Shown in pieces: positions 61,370 through 64,000 of a stretch of DNA of 64,000 nucleotides. How positions within the stretch are numbered: the first letter of the stretch is position 1; every line of letters begins with the position of its first letter. Where the stretch lies: contig CP000875.1 in assembly GCA_000018565.1 (NCBI GenBank), forward strand, positions 1,689,199 to 1,753,198. Direction: 5' to 3'. The notes beneath the pieces are model-generated. The model was not told where the DNA came from and ran no database searches. It saw nothing but the letters and a program-made list of their open reading frames with translations. This DNA comes from Herpetosiphon aurantiacus DSM 785 (lineage in GTDB: Bacteria; Chloroflexota; Chloroflexia; Chloroflexales; Herpetosiphonaceae). The position numbers and the translations under genes are program-made.

Positions 61370-63055
61370 ATGGCTCGCTCGTTTCAAGCTCTGATTCCCC
61401 GCTTGCGGCTGCATGCTGGTTTGACGCTGCTGCTCTATGTTACAACTCACCTGCTGAACCATGCGTGGGGCATCTTTGGCCTAGCTGCCTTGGAATCGTC
61501 GCGGCGGGTCTTTTTAAGTTTTTGGCGGCATCCAGCGGTCTTTTGGGTTGTGCCAGCTAGTTTATTGATCCATGTTCTGTTGGTCAGCTATAAATTATTG
61601 ACAATTACCAGTTGGCGACGCTTGCACTGGAACGAATGGCTGCAAATTGGCTTGGGCTTGATCATGCCGTTGCTGATTACCTCGCACATTTATGCCACTC
61701 GTTTTGCCACAATCTTGTATGGAATTCGCGATACCTATAGCTATGTATTGCTCAGCCAAGCGACGATTGCCGTTGATCTCTATTTGATGTTGGTGGTGGT
61801 TTGGCTGCATGGCAACCTTGGCTTAATGGCGTATCTTTGGCATAAACCATGGTTTGCCCGCATCAAACAGCCCTTGCTGATTGCCCAAATTGTGATTCCA
61901 TTGTTGGCCTTGGTGGGGATTGTGGTGGCTCATCGCGAGGTGAATCAGCTTAAACAAGACCCACAATGGCTGGAGCAAGTGTGGCAATTTGCCAATCCAC
62001 AGAATATTGATGTAGCAGCCGCGACTGCGGAATTTATGGGTTGGTTTGGCTCAGGCTATTTAGCTTTGCTGCTTGGCTTGGGTGGTGGGCGGGCAATCAT
62101 CTTGCGTTTGCGCCGTAAGCATTATTTAATTTCGGTGGAATATAAGGGCATTGCCACAGTGACAATTGCCCCTGGAACGAGTTTGCTTGAAGCCAGCCTT
62201 GCCAATGGAATTCCCCATGCCCATAGTTGTGGTGGGCGCGGGCGTTGCTCAACCTGCCGGATCGAAATTATCGAAGGTGTGAAAGCGCTGAATCCGCCGA
62301 CTGAAACCGAGTTGCGTTTGCTCAAGCGTTTTGGGGCAAGTGGCGATATTCGCTTAGCATGCCAAACCATCCCAACTGCTGCCTGCGTGGTGCGGCCATT
62401 GCTCCACCATCATGATCGTTCGCTACCAGGCGCACCAACCATGATTAGCCATGGTGCCGATAAGCAAATTGTGATTATGTTTGCCGATTTGCGCGGCTTT
62501 ACGACCCTTTCCGAGGGCAAGTTGCCCTACGATACGGTCTTTATTCTGAATCAATATTTTCAATCGATGGGCCAAGTCATCGAGGCCAACGGTGGTTATC
62601 TCGATAAATTTATTGGCGATGGGATTATGGCGCTGTTTGGTTTGGATGGTACGCTCGAACAAGCTTGTCATAATGCGTTAGCTGCCGCCCAAGCTATGGC
62701 CTATCAACTTGATGTGCTCAATCAGCGCCTTGAACATGATGTCAACGAGCCATTGCGCATGGGCATTGGCATTCATTGTGGCCATGTAATTGTTGGTGAT
62801 TTGGGCTATAAACGCGCTAAACATCTGACAGCGATCGGCGATGCAGTCAATATTGCCGCCCGTTTGGAAGAAGCCACCAAAACTTTGCAAACCCAATTGG
62901 TCGTTTCGCGGGCGGTGATGCAACATAGTGCCTTAGATTTACACAATTTAGCTTTGAGCGAAATTCCGATTCGTGGCCGCACCCAGCCCTTGGAAATTTA
63001 CTCAATCGAGAGTGCCAAGAGCTTGGTGCTTGTGCCACTAACCTTGAATACCTAA
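61370..63055 (+). CDS. Membrane-bound redox-linked adenylate cyclase (2Fe-2S ferredoxin fusion)
   Basis: A 561-residue fusion protein. Residues about 10-255 contain six or so transmembrane helices with several histidines (THLLNHAWGIF, LLIHVLLVSYKLL, LITSHIYATR), like cytochrome b-type subunits. Residues about 265-345 are a plant-type ferredoxin domain with the 2Fe-2S cysteines in HSCGGRGRCSTCRIEI and RLACQT. Residues about 365-545 are a class III cyclase with metal aspartates in FADLRGFTTLSEG and FIGDGIMALFG, plus YLDKF and IGDAVNIAARLEE. The design suggests cyclase output controlled by membrane redox state. ATG 61370 has GGAG at 9 bases; a much longer frame to 60986 overlaps the NUDIX remnant antisense and lacks a start signal. 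Confidence 0.87.
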   Translation: MARSFQALIPRLRLHAGLTLLLYVTTHLLNHAWGIFGLAALESSRRVFLSFWRHPAVFWVVPASLLIHVLLVSYKLLTITSWRRLHWNEWLQIGLGLIMPLLITSHIYATRFATILYGIRDTYSYVLLSQATIAVDLYLMLVVVWLHGNLGLMAYLWHKPWFARIKQPLLIAQIVIPLLALVGIVVAHREVNQLKQDPQWLEQVWQFANPQNIDVAAATAEFMGWFGSGYLALLLGLGGGRAIILRLRRKHYLISVEYKGIATVTIAPGTSLLEASLANGIPHAHSCGGRGRCSTCRIEIIEGVKALNPPTETELRLLKRFGASGDIRLACQTIPTAACVVRPLLHHHDRSLPGAPTMISHGADKQIVIMFADLRGFTTLSEGKLPYDTVFILNQYFQSMGQVIEANGGYLDKFIGDGIMALFGLDGTLEQACHNALAAAQAMAYQLDVLNQRLEHDVNEPLRMGIGIHCGHVIVGDLGYKRAKHLTAIGDAVNIAARLEEATKTLQTQLVVSRAVMQHSALDLHNLALSEIPIRGRTQPLEIYSIESAKSLVLVPLTLNT

Positions 63056-64000
63056 ACCTCAATCACCACGTTGCCTTTTTTGCGGCCAGTCTCAACATAG
63101 CGATGGGCCTCGACTAAATCGGCCAAGTGATAACGTCGATCGATCACGGCTTTGAGCTGGCCCGCGCCAATTAATTCGGCCAAAAATTCGATGTTGCTTG
63201 GTTTTTGATTTAGGCCAGTTGCCGCAAATTTGGCTTTTTTACCGTTGCCAAAGCTGGTCCAAAGCATATTCAGCATAATTCCCAAGGTTGGCACAGTCAT
63301 AAGATAAATGCCGTTGGGCGTAAGCAACTGTTTACAACGGCCATACGAACTTTTGCCAATTGCATCGAAGACCACATCGTAGCGTTGTTGGCTTTGGGTA
63401 AAATCGCTGCTGGTGTAGTCGATCACGTAATCAGCACCGTAGTGCTTGACTAGCTCATGGTTGGCGGCGCTACACACGGCGGTAACCGTCGCGCCATAGT
63501 ATTTAGCCAATTGCACTGCGTAAATGCCAACTGCCCCCGAAGCACCATTGATCAATATCTGTTGGCCTGCTTGCAGTTTGGCTGCATCACGCAGAAAAAG
63601 TAACGAGGTGCTTGCTCCATCGCAAATGGCCACAGCTTCGGCGGCGCTCACGTTGCTTGGTTGCTTGGCGATCGGCTTATCTTCGGCTAAACATAGATAT
63701 TCGCCGTAGCTGCCAAAACTATTGGGACTCATGCCGAAGACTTGATCGCCAACCTTGAAGCGCTGGACTGCTGGGCCAATCGCCTCGACCGTGCCAGCAA
63801 ATTCAACACCCAGAATTTGAAATTTTGGTCGGCGCAGGCCATACATCAACTTGACTACAAATGGATCGCCCTTGCGAAAGGCACAATCGGACGGTGTAAC
63901 GCAAGCGGCTTGCACTCGAATTAATAATTCATTGGCTTTGGGGGCTGGTTTGCTAGCTTCGCCAAATTGTAAGACATCGGGCGAGCCATAACCTGTGCAG
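63052..64000 (-). CDS. MDR-family quinone/zinc-type oxidoreductase (N-terminus beyond right edge)
   Basis: The 3' 949 bases of an NAD(P)-dependent medium-chain reductase. The frame remains open to the window edge, reading TGYGSPDVLQFGE ... ELLIRVQAACVTPSDCAFRKG, then GVEFAGTVEAIG, KVGDQVFG, Rossmann motif INGASGAVGIYAVQLAKYYGA and GKKKGNVVIEV-like ending. The 'S/D' and 'P' at the substrate site fit quinone oxidoreductase/enoyl reductase-like members without catalytic zinc. Its stop overlaps the stop of the cyclase gene by four bases in convergent orientation, with no terminator between. Confidence 0.9.
   Translation of the reverse strand, partial: CTGYGSPDVLQFGEASKPAPKANELLIRVQAACVTPSDCAFRKGDPFVVKLMYGLRRPKFQILGVEFAGTVEAIGPAVQRFKVGDQVFGMSPNSFGSYGEYLCLAEDKPIAKQPSNVSAAEAVAICDGASTSLLFLRDAAKLQAGQQILINGASGAVGIYAVQLAKYYGATVTAVCSAANHELVKHYGADYVIDYTSSDFTQSQQRYDVVFDAIGKSSYGRCKQLLTPNGIYLMTVPTLGIMLNMLWTSFGNGKKAKFAATGLNQKPSNIEFLAELIGAGQLKAVIDRRYHLADLVEAHRYVETGRKKGNVVIEV

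Overview
The window looks like the chromosome of a filamentous Chloroflexi bacterium, most likely Herpetosiphon or a close relative. I infer this from the moderate G+C content, the gene families present (LGFP-type wall repeats, TP-rich secreted proteins with an LPI-type tail, cyclase-AAA-TPR giants, multi-PAS hybrid kinases, VTC/DUF4956/CotH) and the intergenic repeats rich in CCACGAAG. No rRNA, tRNA or CRISPR array was seen. No marker gene was compared, so the genus is an inference.

Left end (1-3241): the first codons of a probable Ser/Thr kinase, then an NAD-type isocitrate dehydrogenase gene cut in two by a complete 1.87-kb IS1182-like element with 27-bp perfect inverted ends and a short target duplication.

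3.3-16.9 kb: a secreted LGFP-repeat protein, a cysteine-desulfurase-like PLP enzyme, a dolichol-phosphate-mannose-synthase-like glycosyltransferase, a YedK/HMCES abasic-site protein, a 1271-residue cyclase/AAA/TPR regulator, a DHA2 efflux pump, a DHFR-like reductase, a TP-tailed secreted protein and an FAD monooxygenase. Two copies of a 64-bp terminator module lie in this stretch.

17-29 kb: maltose acetyltransferase-like enzyme, DusB, a YbjN-like protein, a minus-strand ABC exporter plus K+/H+ antiporter cluster, a membrane-anchored DnaJ protein followed by PlsC, a lipoprotein and a large membrane protein.

29-46 kb: a hybrid PAS/GAF kinase overlapping an HD-GYP response regulator, a class A beta-lactamase-fold protein, an NfeD-slipin pair, a LacI-regulated MFS transporter with a visible promoter/operator, a DsbA-like thiol protein, a MerR regulator with a 19-bp-spacer promoter, and an MFS exporter behind an unusually long leader.

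47-53 kb: a two-component system followed by a VTC polyphosphate polymerase-like protein, DUF4956 membrane protein and CotH-kinase lipoprotein. This is the most coherent candidate system in the window.

53-64 kb: an SDR gene under a large TetR-type operator, repeat-flanked membrane gene, TetR gene, a small gene broken by an in-frame TAG, an XRE/membrane-protein pair with a symmetric operator, formate-THF ligase, an FAD oxidoreductase, a NUDIX gene also broken by TAG, a membrane/2Fe-2S/adenylate-cyclase fusion, and a partial MDR oxidoreductase running off the right edge. Three conserved genes in the window are inactivated (one by IS, two by amber codons), suggesting ongoing strain-level gene decay or, for the point stops, sequencing error.
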